Shown piece by piece: positions 63,907-64,000 of a stretch of DNA of 64,000 nt (its first letter is position 1; each line of letters opens with the position of its first letter). The position numbers were made by a program, and so were the translations under genes. Origin of the DNA: Mariniphaga anaerophila (GTDB lineage: Bacteria; Bacteroidota; Bacteroidia; Bacteroidales; Prolixibacteraceae); NCBI RefSeq assembly GCF_900129025.1, contig NZ_FQUM01000003.1:124001-188000 (forward strand), given 5' to 3'. Below the pieces are notes generated by a model that was given only the letters and a program-made list of their open reading frames with translations, did not search any database and was not told where the DNA came from.

Positions 63907-64000
63907 CAGAACCAAACAACTCTCTGGCCGTTGCCAATTCTTCAGGTTTACCCACATCCATCCACAAATCCGACTGATCGAAATATCCTTTAATAAGGTT
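63896..64000 (-). CDS. C-terminal end of a sugar nucleotidyltransferase (5' part outside window)
   Basis: The minus strand is open from the window edge to a TAG at 63896-63898. The 34 residues read NLIKGYFDQSDLWMDVGKPEELATARELF and a short tail. The Asp-leading DLWMDVGKPEELA pattern is the usual end of NTP_transferase proteins (mannose-1-phosphate guanylyltransferase-like and related sugar nucleotidyltransferases). Specificity cannot be told from this fragment. It overlaps the convergent editing-domain gene by 11 bases. Confidence 0.75.
   Translation of the reverse strand, partial: NLIKGYFDQSDLWMDVGKPEELATARELFGSAKA

Overview
The window looks like a chromosomal segment of a marine or anaerobic Bacteroidota bacterium, most likely in the Marinilabiliales/Prolixibacteraceae range. 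The evidence is a tmRNA that encodes the tag GENNYALAA, promoters of the Bacteroidota type (TTG, about 19 bases, TAnnTTTG), two large secreted proteins with type IX secretion (T9SS) C-terminal sorting domains, a membrane-anchored AraC-type regulator, an AraR-like Nudix regulator and moderately AT-rich DNA. The species cannot be fixed from the sequence alone. No insertion sequence, prophage, CRISPR array or rRNA was seen; most of the window is ordinary core genome.

Layout. 1-10 kb: the 3' part of tamB, a class IV aminotransferase-like gene, yqgE, an ftsB/divIC-like gene, a P5C dehydrogenase and an orphan PAS histidine kinase. 10-16 kb: an SLC13 permease, cysD, a cysN-cysC fusion whose kinase half is degenerate, and a UDP-glucuronate 4-epimerase-like gene. 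16-21.4 kb: a galactose locus (sugar transporter, galK, gntR-type regulator, divergent galM) with two identical 19-base operator candidates flanking the regulator. 21.5-26.2 kb: a tight operon of an acyl-CoA synthetase, a GHMP kinase that resembles plant glucuronokinase, a GalU-like nucleotidyltransferase and an exported TIM-barrel protein. 26.2-35 kb: a more AT-rich, gene-poor accessory stretch with an orphan polytopic membrane protein, an AraC-type membrane regulator and a 1391-residue BspA-like leucine-rich-repeat T9SS cargo, then tmRNA. 35-44.4 kb: an SRPBCC protein, an OmpR-type two-component pair followed by a YgiW-like OB-fold protein and an MntP-like protein, a tricorn-type protease, a Nudix regulator and a metallophosphoesterase. 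44.5-50.3 kb: tRNA-Asp, uvrA, a lytic transglycosylase and a GH51 arabinofuranosidase. 50.5-57 kb: an NTF2-like protein, a SulP transporter, a TlpA-like thioredoxin, a GT2 glycosyltransferase and a TGS-containing nucleoside kinase. 57-62.5 kb: a FecBCD-type ABC importer directly downstream of a T9SS trypsin-like protease. 62.6-64 kb: two c-type heme proteins, a free-standing ThrRS-type editing domain and the 3' end of a sugar nucleotidyltransferase.

The most distinctive features are the glucuronokinase plus uridylyltransferase pair (a candidate bacterial UDP-glucuronate salvage route, with a UDP-GlcA epimerase 6 kb away), the CysNC fusion with a mutated APS-kinase P-loop, the paired operators at the galactose locus, the nested repeats of the BspA-like protein, and the apparent coupling of a secreted protease to a metal-chelate importer. 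Function calls are from reading protein sequences; no database search was possible.
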